This document shows, one piece after another, positions 22,210 to 34,599 of a DNA stretch of 64,000 nt. The DNA is taken from positions 1 through 64,000 of the forward strand of contig VTFK01000088.1 of NCBI GenBank assembly GCA_009617715.1, in the 5' to 3' direction. Both the position numbers and the translations under genes were made by a program. How positions within the stretch are numbered: the stretch's first letter is position 1; every line of letters begins with the position of its first letter. The stretch comes from Plectrocnemia conspersa. Taxonomy: Eukaryota; Arthropoda; Insecta; Trichoptera; Polycentropodidae. The notes beneath the pieces were generated by a model. It was given only the letters and a program-made list of their open reading frames with translations. It had not been told where the DNA came from and made no database searches.

Positions 22210-24930
22210 ATTAATTGACCTTCGAAATGTGTTCATATAATAAATTTCACTATTTTAATGCATGTAAGAATATACAAGCGCAACAATTGGTTGACTGATC
22301 TCTACATAGTTGTGATTCGCGGAGACGTCTCCAACCTACGGTACAAAAGGTATGTCTCCGGTAGAGCCAAATACAGACGACAGACGGCGACGAGACAAAT
22401 CAGGGAGACGACGTTCCAGATACAGTCCTGCTACTAGAGACAGCCATGCGACAAGAGACCTCAGAGGACCATCCCGAGGACATCTCCCTCTCGCCCCCCA
22501 GCTATACCACCACAGTCAATCCGATAACTTATATCATCCTACAAGCCGACGTGATACAAACCCGAAAAAAATCAATATTTATATCAATATTTATAACACT
22601 GCAGTAAACGATAACTAATTTTTCAAGTAAAAATATGTCATCCTCAAAGAAATTTGAATATTTGCCTACTGCACCACTTGAAGTATATGTGAGTGATTTT
22701 CAGTAATTGCAACATGATAGGCGTTAGCCCAAATCGTTATAACGGGGTAAACACAGCAACTACTATGCAAGTAGTGAGATATCAGAATGAAATTAAAGTT
22801 TATAAATTAGTGATTTATAAACTTTACTATTGTTAAAGCTTATAATTAATAGATTTCACTATTTCACAAATTTATGTTAACTATGTTTTATAATATTCCT
22901 ACACGAGATTAGTAAAAGCAAGGAGAACCTATCTGTGATGATCGATCAGAATTATAATTATATAATAATCACTAATTCCAATAAAACACGATAGAAGTAG
23001 AATATGAGATTCGAGCCCAGGTCTTTCAGATATTATGCACCGACTTACATCGTGCGGTTAAACATTTAAAGTAATATTTAAGAAATAAATTAATATTTTT
23101 TTATTATTGTACGTATAAATAAGTATTATTGTCTTACACAACCAATGACAAAAACAGCACAGTTAAATTTAATTGTTTCGAATTATATGAGTCACATTTA
23201 GATGACGTAGATGGAAAACTCCGATGGAACCAAGAGCGGCTGTGATGAATCAACGGACCAAAACATAAACGATGTCTAAAAATTATTTTCGGTGAACCAA
23301 GTGAAGAAAGCAGACACAGGACGAACAATATTTTGTAAATTCGATAACATACCTTATAGAAACTCGTTTTGTATAATTGCCAAAAACGGGTTTTGGGCAC
23401 TTTTATTAAAAAGCGCATTACTGGACCGTCTGTTGAATATCTCCTTTTCTTCCGACGACCTTGTTAATTCAAGTGAACCGAAGAAGAGGTGATTACCCTC
23501 GAAAGAAAATATGCACTAAGAGATTTTCAAAGTAAAAATCTTTCCCATTAAGCATATTGTTTATAATACATACATAAAATGTGAACATACTTGTTAAATT
23601 AGTAGCTGTTTTAAACATCGTTTAAAAAACATTAAGCAAATGAAAGATTGATTGCACTTCACCAGAGAAGTACAGTAAGCGTTCTTTGTGTGTTCTATTT
23701 TTATAGATTTTAATTAAATCATGCTTTTTTCCTTATTCAGGTCTGACACTGGAAAAGGCATAAAAGTAATAAGATAAACGTGGAATTTAATGCGTGGGCC
23801 AATGATATAGACCAGCTAACGAGCAAATCTAATAAATACAATATTGTAAATGTATACATAATACAAGTGGACGGTGTCTAATGAGAAATAAGGCAGATAG
23901 CATAATCAGGTGCGGTCAACTCACGATCGCCCACCATGTTCCATTTAAGAATAAATACCGTATCATATTTTTTATAAGATTAACAACCTGGTATTGAACT
24001 CTACCATATATATAATAATAAAAAACTATAAAATTATCTAACTATAATAAATTGTTCTTATCTACAATAAGTACTCAAACAAGATTATGCGGTGTTGATC
24101 GAATCAGCACGCAGCAAGGATGCAATCAATTACATACGTGTAACGAAATAGGTGCTGTGTGTGTGTGTTACTCGGATGTAGTCTTAATTGAATCATTCAG
24201 CATACAAAGAGTAGATGTCGTTGTGAATCGCGACTGACTGAAGCATCACTAATGCCTGTAATTTGCGTCGTTTTATCGGCAGCAATTATCCATAGTGTCG
24301 TTTTTATCCAGCAGCAGCCCTCCTTATATGTAAATCCGTTGACGACAATCGAATTTAACACGAATCACCATATAAAGGCAGTTGTCGAGGTTGTTGAGCA
24401 ATCACAGGCTCGCCTTGGTCAGCAGGGCCGAAATGGTGTTCAAGATTATGGATCGACTGTCAAGGTGTTGTGCGTTTTGGAACGTCGTTCCTTTGTACGG
24501 AAACACGCTGAGAAATCCCACTTTTCCATTTTCCGCCATTACCGTATTCTCAATTCAAAATATTTTTAAATCGATAACTACAATAAAATGTTCTTGATTA
24601 GTATTTGAATAAGAAAATACACCTTAAAGTTGTAAAGGATGCGCACTCGAAAAAAATAGCTTAGAGATTCAACTCAACTCCTCGACGTTTCCTTGACGAC
24701 TTTGAACTGTTTATAGTGTACTATTTGTATACTCGAAAACCGTTAAAAGTTAATTTCCGTATATCCGAGAATGTTAAAAGAAAATTTACAGCGGATATAG
24801 TAGTGACTTTGAATGCCGCTTTTATTGCTTTCTGTGTTTACGATTTGTGACTGTCGATCAACTATTAGTAAATGGATAATAAATATAGATAAAAAGACAA
24901 TTTTTTCGAGACAATATAAAGGTGCATAAA
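22210..24930. other. Intergenic, several open stretches, none recognised
   Basis: No gene is supported. Open frames at 22352-22618 (+, Arg/Ser/Asp-rich), 23134-23492 (both strands) and 24252-24597 (+) have no family motif that I can name. At 23050-22985 the minus strand has a Pol III B-box-like block (gacctgggctcgaatctc), as in tRNA-derived SINEs, but no clear A box. A (gt)n run is at about 24158-24170. Confidence 0.4.
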
Positions 24931-24944
24931 TGACCATGGATTTT

Positions 24945-25330
24945 GGGAGTCTAGAAAAATTTATCACCCGCAATTCACCGCAAGTAATTATTCGTTAGTA
25001 ATTTACCACCGCGGCAATTGATCATATAAACAATTTATAGCCTACAAATGATCGCTAGTATAATTTAACGTCTATTTGTTTTGGAAAAAACAAAAAAAAA
25101 ATTTTTTTTAAGTTTCTGTCTTGGGCCATGGAAAACCTTTATAGAAAAAAAAAAACATATAAAAAAACTTATTTTTAATTTAAAATGAGCAATAAATTTA
25201 TATAAATTATATGTATTGCCTCGCGATAGCGTATGCTATAAATTAAATTTGGGATCAATTGATGCGCCGGTAAACTGCTAGCCATTAATTGCTGACGGTT
25301 AATTGCGGACGATAAATTTTCTGGATCCCG
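24945..25330. mobile_element. MITE with long (about 80-bp) inverted ends
   Basis: The left end gggagtctagaaaaatttat followed by cacccgcaattcaccg pairs with the reverse complement of the right end (cgggatccagaaaatttatc, then gtccgcaattaaccg). Similarity continues to the gcaattgatc / tcaattgatc blocks. The interior is AT-rich, with a short cg-palindrome (ctcgcgatagcg), and non-coding. No target duplication was assigned, so the superfamily is open. Confidence 0.6.
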
Positions 25331-25504
25331 GATATTGCTGCTAGTCATCCATGTATATTAAAAGAAAAAATGACTACATGTATTGCTTTTTTTCAAATTT
25401 TATTCGATATAGTATAAATGAATATTTTACGAATACTCGATCAATTATTTGAATATTCATATAGTTGAAATCGAAATATTAAAAAATACTGTTATCCCCA
25501 TCGC

Positions 25505-25740
25505 CCATGGAAAAGCTGAAATTACGTCCCTGATTCTAAATTAATTAAAATATTCTCGAGTTATCCCTCAACGAAAATTTTGAAAAATAATACTCTCGAA
25601 CCTATCCCGAAAATATTTTTTTAAATGTATCATTTCAGTGAAATCATATCGGAATATGTTTTTACCGATAAATATATATTTTTACCATTACTAAATATAA
25701 TTGATTTGGTAGGTGCTAGTAAAATTATTAGTTATTGAAT
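25505..25740 (+). repeat. Dispersed repeat, copy 1 (second copy at 62540-62750)
   Basis: Shared order of blocks with 62540-62750, same orientation: aattacgtccctga, gttatccctca, tatccc(g/a)aaaatattttttt, tgaaatcatatcggaata, aggtgctagtaaaattat. About 200 bases, non-coding. It lies directly before the long inverted repeat at 25824. Confidence 0.6.
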
Positions 25741-25823
25741 TAACTTCAAATATATTTTCACAAGCAGATATATATTTCTACTAGTGAAAATATAATTTAA
25801 TTGATAGGCGTTAGTGTAAATTA

Positions 25824-26260
25824 CACGCTGTTCTAAAATGTCTATAAAACGGAATTTGACAGGTACGTAACTTCCATCTGCTGTTCAAACTCAAACCTAA
25901 CCTAATGAAAGGTCTTAAACTAATTATAGTCTTAAAATTGTCATTAGGACAAGTCCAAAATACAAATTAAGCCAGGGAAAAATACGCTAAAGAAGAAGTA
26001 CAGACAGACGTCATGTCGCATATTGCTTCATAGTTTGTCTGCACTTGGATATTATATAATACTACGTTTTAAAAATATCATAGCTATCCTTCCGTTATTA
26101 CTACGAACATTTAATATAATAGTGTTAATCAAAGTGTATTCAAACCAAGTTTTGGTCAAAAGGAGAGCAAAAAACAATTATCACTTCTCAGAAGTCAAAA
26201 ATTCACGTCAAAAGTAATAAAATCGTGTCGGTGCCGTCGCAGTGGGAACGCTCGGTAACG
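25824..26260 (+). repeat. Long inverted repeat, left arm
   Basis: About 430 bases that recur in reverse orientation at 28256-28645. Shared blocks: acgctgttctaaaatgtcta, cctaacctaatgaaag, ttagtttgtctgcacttgga-like, gatagctatc-like, cacgtcaaaagcaataaaat, gtgggaacgctcggtaa. A further related copy is at 48320-48880. It may be one end of a foldback element of about 2.8 kb. Confidence 0.65.
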
Positions 26261-28017
26261 ACCACGTATGTATGTTTCGATTTTCATATAGTGCAACTAA
26301 AAATTATTTATAAACATTTGTAATTATAGCTAATAATAAATTGTTGAATTTATCAAGAATTTTAGTATATGATAAAATATTTTGTATAGACATGGAGCTT
26401 TTTAAATATCGAAAATATACTCTTATGTTTTTCTAAGTAAATAAATAATATTAATCATACGCTTTTTGAACAAGATTTATTCCTTTAATTGAAAATATTA
26501 CTAGTGATTTTACTAGTAAAAACTTTCTTATATCATGGACTACATTTAGCAAAAGCAGAAAGGAATTAAAGAGGACTATTTAAAGGGTGAATATTATTGT
26601 GAATTATATATTTTATTCATATATTCAATTTTAACGAGCCATTTTACAATGTATTATGTCAATCAAAGCACATCACTGTAAATAATCACATATTTAATTT
26701 AAGAACCGACCTTTAAATGTAAAAAATTGACCCTGATTTTGGTATTAGTATAAGATTAGTTCATCATTAAAATATATGTACATACATATTATATGTATAA
26801 ATATATGTACATAAGGTATTTTTTAATTTTGTTTATCGTTTTTTGTTTGTTTGGTTACCAAAATCTTAAAAAAAAAATTCGTGTAATTAGCTACTTAATT
26901 TTCATTATTGTGCCTTCGGTAATTTTATTCCGGAATGAATTTTATACAACAAATAGCTTTAAACACTTGCAAAGCTTCAATTCAATTTGAGTCAATTAAT
27001 GTAAAATTCGACAAACTAAATTTTCATGACAAACGATTATGCTATTTTCAGCATGTTTATTTTATTTAATTGTCAACATAATGGATAAAGAATATATTAC
27101 AACATTACTAGTCATCTAGCTGGTTTCCTTTACTTCACGATTCCAAAACTATGGGTGCTATTTAACAATGAATTATCTTGAGAGATATGTGCATTTAAAT
27201 AAATACTTTGTTTCATAAAACGAACTCTTTGTGCATTAATGTAATTTAAATTTTCGGATTTTTACTTCAGAAAAGGATTCGATGCAGAGTTATTCATAAG
27301 TTATACACTGTTCTGACCAATCTTTTTAAGAATGCACAAGCAATTTGTTTTATATAACAATTATTTTATATATTACTCATTTAAATTGTCCTCCAAGTAT
27401 ATTACCACTTGACAAACTAACTCTCCATATTGACAGCCCTAATATGTTGCAGAGGAATTTAGATACAGCAAAACTATATAATAGAAAGTAATTGATTGTT
27501 AAAGTATTGCTCACACAAATGTGATTGATCTAACTATCTTGACTGACACACTTAAAGGCGATATGTTAATTCTCAGAATCTCATTGATTCATAGCGGTTT
27601 TAATTCACACTTCATCTTATCCTAGCCATAACAATACAAAAAATAAGCTACTAGTGTTCAAGTTTATTTTTAGTCATTGAATGCAATTGAATTAGCATAT
27701 GACAAACTAATTCTTTAGGTTTTGTCTTTTCCCTTATATTGGCTTCAATTTCCAATTTGTCTAACCTTTACCATAACAATACATAAATCAGGATTAATGT
27801 TATATTATATAATGCTTTAAAAACGTTCTAAATACACAATACATATGCTTACAAAAAGATATTGTCAAAAATCAATGAAACCGGGGACGTCATTTCATAT
27901 TTTTTCAGACCAAAGGGAAAAGTTGCCCAGTTAGTAGTCGTTTTTTTAATATTTCCATTTCATTAAAATTCACACTACTTCATTAAATGATATTTGTATT
28001 TTTCTGGCTAATTCAAG
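26261..28017. other. Interior between the long inverted repeats
   Basis: AT-rich, with no coding frame longer than about 65 codons and no transposase motif found. If the flanking arms are true element ends, this is the non-coding middle of a non-autonomous foldback element. Confidence 0.4.
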
Positions 28018-28310
28018 GAGGTCCGTGTTTAGAATCCACGTCAAAAGCAATAAAATCGTCCAGTCACTGTCGTAGTGGAAACGTTCGGTTATCAAGGGTA
28101 CATAGTAAGACTTTTTATAACAATATTACTTATAATAAATGAGAATCGACTAAACCAAATTTTGACCAATAAGAGAGCGCAAAAAACAATTATCCCTTCT
28201 CAAAAGTCAAAAATCCACGTCAAAAGCAATAAAATTGTGTCGACGCCGTCGCAGTTTACCGAGCGTTCCCACTGCAACGATGCCGACACAATTTTATTGC
28301 TTTTGGTGTG
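28018..28310. repeat. Hairpin-forming partial copy of the inverted repeat
   Basis: 28216-28310 folds on itself: cacgtcaaaagcaataaaat followed by tgtgtcgacgccgtcgcagt pairs with actgcaacgatgccgacaca followed by attttattgcttttggtgtg, around a loop of about 15 bases. Upstream, 28030-28090 repeats the cacgtcaaaagcaataaaat...cggttatc block in the forward direction. Confidence 0.65.
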
Positions 28311-28645
28311 AATTTTTAATTTCAACAGTTTACCAACACTCTTATATCAAAAGTCTGTTGTAATATCGGTAGGGATAGCTATCATATTTTTAAATCATAG
28401 TGTAATATCCAAGTGCAGACAAACTATGGAGAAATATGCGAGATGCAACGTCTGTCTGTACTTCTGCATATTTTCCTCTGAGAGGTGAGTTGACTTAGTT
28501 TGTATTTTGGACTTGACCTAATGAAAGTTCTAAAATTATAATGAATTTTAGTACTTTCATTAGGTTAGGTTTGGGTTAGAACAGCAAATGGAAGTTTCGC
28601 AATTGTCAAATTGAGTTTCATAGATATTTTAGAACAGCATATACT
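28256..28645 (-). repeat. Long inverted repeat, right arm
   Basis: Reverse-orientation partner of 25824-26260. It runs from ttaccgagcgttcccactgc through ttaggttaggtttgggttag to attttagaacagc, with moderate divergence. Confidence 0.65.
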
Positions 28646-28749
28646 TTCACTAGTGCCTCTCAGTTAAATTATATGAAATTATAACTTTACACTTAAAAAT
28701 ACATATAAAATTGGTTTTTCAAATTTTTCAACTAATTTTTTAATTTTAG

Positions 28750-29880
28750 TCATGTATTTTTGACGTCGATCACCGTAATTGCTCATTTAAATTGTCATCT
28801 ATCAATCTGTTACGACTCTTAGATTTAATTACCTTTAATTTTGCAGCTGTAATGTTCATCTCCATTTTTTTATGTTTGGGAATTAATCATTGTTGACATA
28901 TTTCTCATAAAACTGAACTTTTTCATTGACCTCAAACATATATATCAATTCAGAGGGTAATTGGAAGTTTAATATCTCCTTCTGCAAATTTATTGGAGCT
29001 GATTCCACAATAATGTTAAATGGACATAAAAACATATTGAACATATTATCGTGATTCTTTAAATATAAAAATCTGCAAAAAACAATGGCAAATGAAAAGC
29101 TCTGAAGATTAGTCGTCTGTTATGGCATCTCTATGCTCAATAATTAATTTAATAAAAACAGCTCTAATATTCTTGCCGATCATTGAAGCTGTGCCATCTG
29201 TTGTGATCCCAGTTAGATTTGTTAATTTCAGTCAATGGTCATGAGTGCATTTTATGACAGCTTCTTTTATATATGTTCTGGTAGGTATAGAGAAATTCTT
29301 CAGTCACATTCATTTCACTATCCACGTCTCAAATAAAAATGGCAAGTTAAGCCATATTCTCAAAACCCATTTTATCCAAAGCTAATGAGAAATACACAAA
29401 CTTGTATTTGTTGTTCAGGGTTGAGCAAATTTCATTTGAAATCTTATCAATTCTTCGCATTATAGTTTGATATGATAAGCTGATTTGACTGAAAATCTTA
29501 ACATTTTCTGTAGCAATTTCTTCTACTGCAGCGATAATGCATTCTTTGATGTATAATATTCACCATCCGAAAATAGCTTAATATTTTCCCCAACAATATG
29601 TGATATTTGCGTGCGGTATTGACAATGGCATTCTATTGAACTATTTATTTATGAAATACCTTTTGTTTTGCAGTCAGACTTGCACTAAGTATTTGTAATT
29701 TCACTTACTGTTCATCACTAGTATAGTTTTTTAAGCATCATATTTTTGATAATAATGTTTTCTCAAATTGTATGATTTTAATATTGAAGTCGAGTCTTGA
29801 CAAGTTAAACATGTCTTTCATCTAAACGAAAAAATACAAATTTTCCCATTCACTTTGAAACTGTCTGTTTTCTTATTCAA
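28750..29880 (-). mobile_element. Dead hAT transposase (ZBED/GTF2IRD2-type), N-terminal two thirds
   Basis: The minus strand shows ALDKMGFENMA, a stop, LAIFI, a stop, DVDSEMNVTEEFLY (29380-29290), and then TGITTDGTASMIGKNIRAVF (about 29215-29155), a typical hAT core block. Upstream (29880-29690) there are worn fragments of the N-terminal region. Many stops. The C-terminal dimerisation region is absent. Confidence 0.7.
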
Positions 29881-30089
29881 ATTATTTTTTCTTCATTTCA
29901 GACACAATGGAAATAATGAGCCTAATAGAAAATAAAAATAACATTCAATAAAAATATAATTTTACTCAATCACATTATTTATTTGGTTCAGTTTGTATTG
30001 TGTTATTCTATAATAGTTTATATCTGTGTTTCTATGGAGAATTGTGAAAAGTAATGAGCTTTTTTTATTTATTTATTTGCAATCTGTCT

Positions 30090-30790
30090 ATACATAAACA
30101 ATTAGTAAATTTGTTTTGATTATGATATTGACATGCAAAGAAAACATCCCATTGGATGCCTCTCCATATTTATTATTACAAAATCTAATTTTAGTCGTCT
30201 GGTGTCGTCATATCTACAATCTGTGTTTTAGTCTGTCTCTGTATGTTGTGTATTTATTCGTTATTTCATATTTTATGAATTTTATATTAAGGTCGTTATG
30301 TATTACATCATTAGGAACTTACCAGGGAGCGTCGACTATCATTCATAGAACCTTGTTTTGGAATCTGTGGATGATGGCGATGGTGGAAACACAGACACTA
30401 CCCCAAAGTTGAATCCTGTACATCCATACTCGTTTGATAATTGTCTTATACATAAGTAACTCGTTTTCCAGTGTCATCTGAATCTTCTTCACATCATCCA
30501 GTGCATTCTTTGAAGTTGAATTCCAAGTTGTTTCCTTTTAGTAAAGATATGTTTTTACCGTGTGAATCTTCTGTCTCCCAAGCTTTGTTGTAATATTTCA
30601 CCACTTAGCGAAACATTTTGGCAGGTATTTTTATTCAATGTGAACGTTACAAGCGTTGATTTTGTCGTGTTTGTCCATTCTCCAAGTTTTCATCCATTGT
30701 TTCGCTGAAAGTTTTCTGACGCTTTCAATGGGTCACCTATCTTTGGGAGATCAGCTGTATAAATTAAGTAGAGTACCGATCCCAATTCAC
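30090..30790 (-). mobile_element. Remnant of a jockey-clade non-LTR retrotransposon (3' part of the RT frame)
   Basis: The minus strand reads GSVLYLIYTADLPK (reverse transcriptase, about 30783-30740), then a thumb region, RIQLWG (broken), then a stretch matching jockey elements: IVDAPWYVPNDVI after one base change of frame (about 30330-30300). The frame is broken in several places. The RT start abuts the dispersed repeat at 30795-31250. Confidence 0.7.
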
Positions 30791-30794
30791 TTGC

Positions 30795-31250
30795 CAGTTG
30801 ACAAGGCACAAGCCAGTTGACCACATGCTTGAGATCGCCGATAACAGTGTGGGAGAGCGAGGGACTCTTGAGGTTAAAACTCAAATCCTTGAGAGGAAGT
30901 AAACTCTCGGGCTGGCCGTCCGAGATAGTGCGCGAGGCACTACTAATGACGAACAAAGCATAGCAGAGTAACACAAGCAGGGCCAAAGGGCTCACATATA
31001 CATCCCTCGAAGATCAGGGGGGTGGTGTTGTAACAAGGATGATCCGCAATGCATGCAGTGCAAAGCAATACAGGCCAGCCAACGAGAGAACGTCTTCTCG
31101 TACGCTCGAGAGAAATACTAATGAAACTCTGATAAATATGTAGTACTACGGAAGGCGAGTCCCGCTCATCCGTTCCTCATAAGGGCTGGATTCGTAGGGC
31201 TCTAGTACCGGTAACGGTAGTGGTTTACGCAACGGAACAAGTAGTACACA
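30795..31250. repeat. 450-bp dispersed repeat, copy 1 (copy 2 at 61225-61720)
   Basis: Collinear with 61225-61720 in the same orientation. Shared blocks: gggagagcgaggga, cttgaggttaaaac, gcgaggcactact.atgacga, catagcagagtaacacaagc agggccaaag, ggtgttgt.acaaggatga, gcaaagcaatacaggccagc, gagaaatactaatg. Downstream flanks differ. The unit is unnamed. A short conserved minus-strand frame (FNLKS.PSLS) suggests that it may come from a coding element. Confidence 0.65.
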
Positions 31251-31259
31251 TTGACTTTC

Positions 31260-32754
31260 ACGCAAAGTATCTATCTCTTATGTAGGATTCTAATATTTTA
31301 TAAATTTTGTAATAAGCAAAAATTTATAAGTATTAAGCTAGTAGGTAAAAGAACGGGGATCAATTACTTGGACTCTATAAACTAGTTTATATCTGCAGAT
31401 TCAGTGCACATTCAGAAGACAAGATGACACCTTTCACGAATTTTTATTCTTCTTTTAATATTTATTTTGTGCCGATTATGTCGGCCATAAGGTGGGCCGC
31501 ACAAAAGCATTGACTGAGTCACGTGCGGCCTGCGGACATTGGATTGGTCATCGCTAGGCTAAACAACGTTGTATCTGCGTGTTTATACGCGTTACCGAGC
31601 CGCTACCGAAATTGTGTAAGCAAACAATCATTTAATTAAACGGAAGGGAAATTAATTGAACAAATTTAATTTTGTTTTCATTTAAAGGAATAGATTTTTA
31701 TAATCAATTCAGTAAATTGGATAAATTACAGTTCGTAATTAAAAGAATAAAACGAGTATTATTGTTATACATTTATTATTACATAGGTGATACAATGTAT
31801 AAAACCTTAAAATTCGATTACATAATACAGACGAAAATGACGAAAAACAACTATTAAATTATTGCTCAAATTTTGCATAACAAATAAATTATTAATAAAT
31901 AAATATTTAAGTACGTCAGACAACCCTTGTGCACGTTTCCTAAAATAAACTAGTTCTTTAAATTTAAGTTAAAGCATAGAAATACTAGAAAACATTCTAT
32001 TAACTTATAACACAAAAATCATATTTACATTTAAATACATAATCAACATTATAATTTATAAATAATTAAAATATATACAAAATAACTTTTCAATGATGGC
32101 GAAAAAATGCAATGCATGATGACATGCACACTAAGGATCGCCAAATATGCGAGTACTTTTAATTTATCTAAACAAGCAAACAATCATACAAAAATGTACA
32201 AATAATTACAATGGATATTGAATTTAATATAAAAACAATTATATTAATATCAAAAGTGGCAAATATCAATTATATACTAATGTTTTACAATATTATATAT
32301 AATATATCAGCATGACTAGGAATGTATTATTATAGACGAATAAAATTGATTAAATGGTTTATCATGATCAGAACCCAATACAGAGCACCAGTTTTCACTA
32401 TCAATAAACGATGATAACAATCGTTTTTATTATCATTAAATTTTACACCCTTATAAAAATAGTTCATTATTAACCAATTTCGATCATACCGAATCATCCC
32501 TTCCACAAAGTCTTCATAAGGAATACTTTAAATCTGTTGATTTTTGTCTTTAGTTTAAATCACTCTTTCCTTGTTAGAAAAATTTGCAATACCGTCCAAA
32601 ATTCGTAACATACGAATTCTTATGAATTCCAATTCGAAAATGCTTTTTTCAAATGAACCGATAAAACAAGAAGCTGAGGCCCCGTATTGGTTTCAGTCGA
32701 TCGTATCTGCTAAGTAGTAATAAAAATGCATTTAAAGGCTTCAGTGAGCCACCG
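31260..32754. other. Intergenic / RNF25 3' side, no gene seen
   Basis: AT-rich. Its right part is presumably the 3' untranslated region of RNF25. At 31490-31535 an 8-base inverted repeat (gggccgcac / gtgcggcc) stands out in composition but is not part of a recognised element. Confidence 0.4.
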
Positions 32755-34595
32755 TCATCTAGTAGTGGATGCAAAGGACTGTGATCCGTTCACCGAGCGT
32801 CCCCTGCCCTGATTGTTGTTGCTTTGATTTGTGCGTCTGTTTCCGAAGCCTCTATTACGGTTGTAGCCGCGAAATGGTCCTTTATAGGCGCCGCGTTGGC
32901 TTTGCGGACTCGAAGAAGTGGATCCTTGACCGTTCCCTTCGGCGTTTATTTCATCTATGGCCACTTCTTCGGATGGACTATTTGCCGATGGACCGTCTGT
33001 CTGTAAACAATATAAAAAAATTGAGTTACTACCCTCAGTTTTTGTTATGCAACATTTTTTATAAATCTTACTGAAGATGCAGCAGCTCCTTCGTCTACAG
33101 TCCGAAGTAAAAGCTTAGATCTGTCTGCTTCTGCGTCTATTATACCACCGCGACTACGCTGACGCTGATAAAGAGCTGCCATTTGTTCTTGCAGAGCACG
33201 CAATTCGCTCGTCAATTCAAAATTGCGAGCAGCCGATAGTTCTAAAGGCGGAGGGGCTTCACTTAAAGCACTTGCGTCACAACTGATTGGTTCTCTGCAT
33301 ACGGGACAAATTGGCTGAAAAGATTTATAAAAGCAACATATTATTAAAACAGTATGACTGAACTAAACCCCGCTTAAGCTGAACCGAATAATCAGTATGT
33401 TTCAAACACAAATTAATCTTCTTTTCAATTGTAGAAGACTATTTCATTAGATGTAAATCTAAAAAATTTTCATCATATTATATTAAATAATTAGGTAGAC
33501 ATGAATTAATTTACATCTAGTCTACATTTTACCTAAAACATAAGATATTTCATAAATATCTGATTAAAATTACAGCAGTAATTCGATCCTCAAAAGCTTT
33601 TATATTTAAAAAGTAAATAAGTATTTTGGAAGGCTTGGAATGCTAAGATTTTTTATACTTGGGACAAAAAGTTTCAAGCGATGTAATTCATTTTTGGGCT
33701 TCAACTGAAAATCAAACGTCATACCTGATAAGGCGTAGCCTGTTGTTTTTGCCAAGACGGTAACTTGTCATATTCTTCAGTGTAATTTTTTTCACCAGCT
33801 ACTAAATGACTGGCTAGACAGTGGCTATGAAAATGATGATAGCACGGCGTTTTGATAAAAGCGTCACCATTAAGAAAGCCGTAAAGGCATATAACACATT
33901 GTCCACTTGGAAGATTGCTATTAGTCAAGTTTTCCCTTATTAACTGTAAAATAATAAAATACATATGATACTTAAGCATACAAATACGAATATTCATAGT
34001 TCATAATATAAATCACAAATAACCTCGATTAATTCAAAGACGACGGGTTGTCCAACACAGTCCAATAGTTTATTATTAATTTGAGAGTTAATGACGTCTA
34101 ATACGGAATCGTCCAAACCGCGAGGGTTTCTTAATTTAATATTCGGACTCGAGTCTGGATATCCTGGTGCTAAGATAACTTCTAAAGTAATGCAGACGAA
34201 TTGTTGATCCGTGTCGTCGCCAGTGGACGGATGAACAATCGTCTCTATCATTATCGGCACAGAATTGTTTCGATGAATGATGACGTCATCGAGCAGAATA
34301 GCTTCTAAAGCTTCGATCTCATCTGTGACTCTGAAAAATATATATCGAAAAGATACAAAACGATGCAAAATTAGCCAAATTTGACACTCGTTATCAATAA
34401 CAGATCATTATTAATTAATATTTGAAGTGAATATTGTTGTTGAATGCATAACGTCTAAATAAAACATGTGTAAATTGTATCAACTGCCATGTTTAAATTG
34501 TTTGCTTTAAAACATGACGTATTATTTTTAGTTTACTCAAAAATTAAAATATGTTATATGGTATTTTATTACCTTTCGTCGATGGAGCAATTCAT
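32755..34595 (-). CDS. RNF25: E3 ubiquitin-protein ligase RNF25
   Basis: RING-type ubiquitin ligase with an N-terminal RWD domain. In mammals RNF25 ubiquitinates ribosomal protein eS31 at stalled ribosomes and works with UBE2D enzymes. Exons: 34595-34573, 34330-34024, 33943-33725, 33314-33072 and 33000-32755 (stop TGA). All phases agree, for 345 residues; the human protein has 459, so the tail is shorter. RWD at about residues 9-110 (VTDEIEALEAILLDDV). RING-H2: QCVICLYGF, TPCYHHFHSHCLASHL, then PICPVCREPI after the next junction; the long loop between the zinc sites is usual for RNF25. The tail is Ser/Gly/Arg/Asn-rich (FRGYNRNRGFGNRRTNQSNN), as in the family. The start exon codes only MNCSIDER. 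Confidence 0.92.
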
Positions 34596-34599
34596 TTTG

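Noticed and set aside
24252..24597. Two overlapping plus-strand frames, one with hydrophobic stretches that could recall a chemoreceptor segment
   Set aside because: No adjoining exons, no conserved C-terminal motif, and the two frames compete; resemblance too weak.
30690..30995. 101-codon minus-strand frame with a hydrophobic start
   Set aside because: A chance fusion of the 450-bp dispersed repeat with the jockey RT fragment; not a gene.
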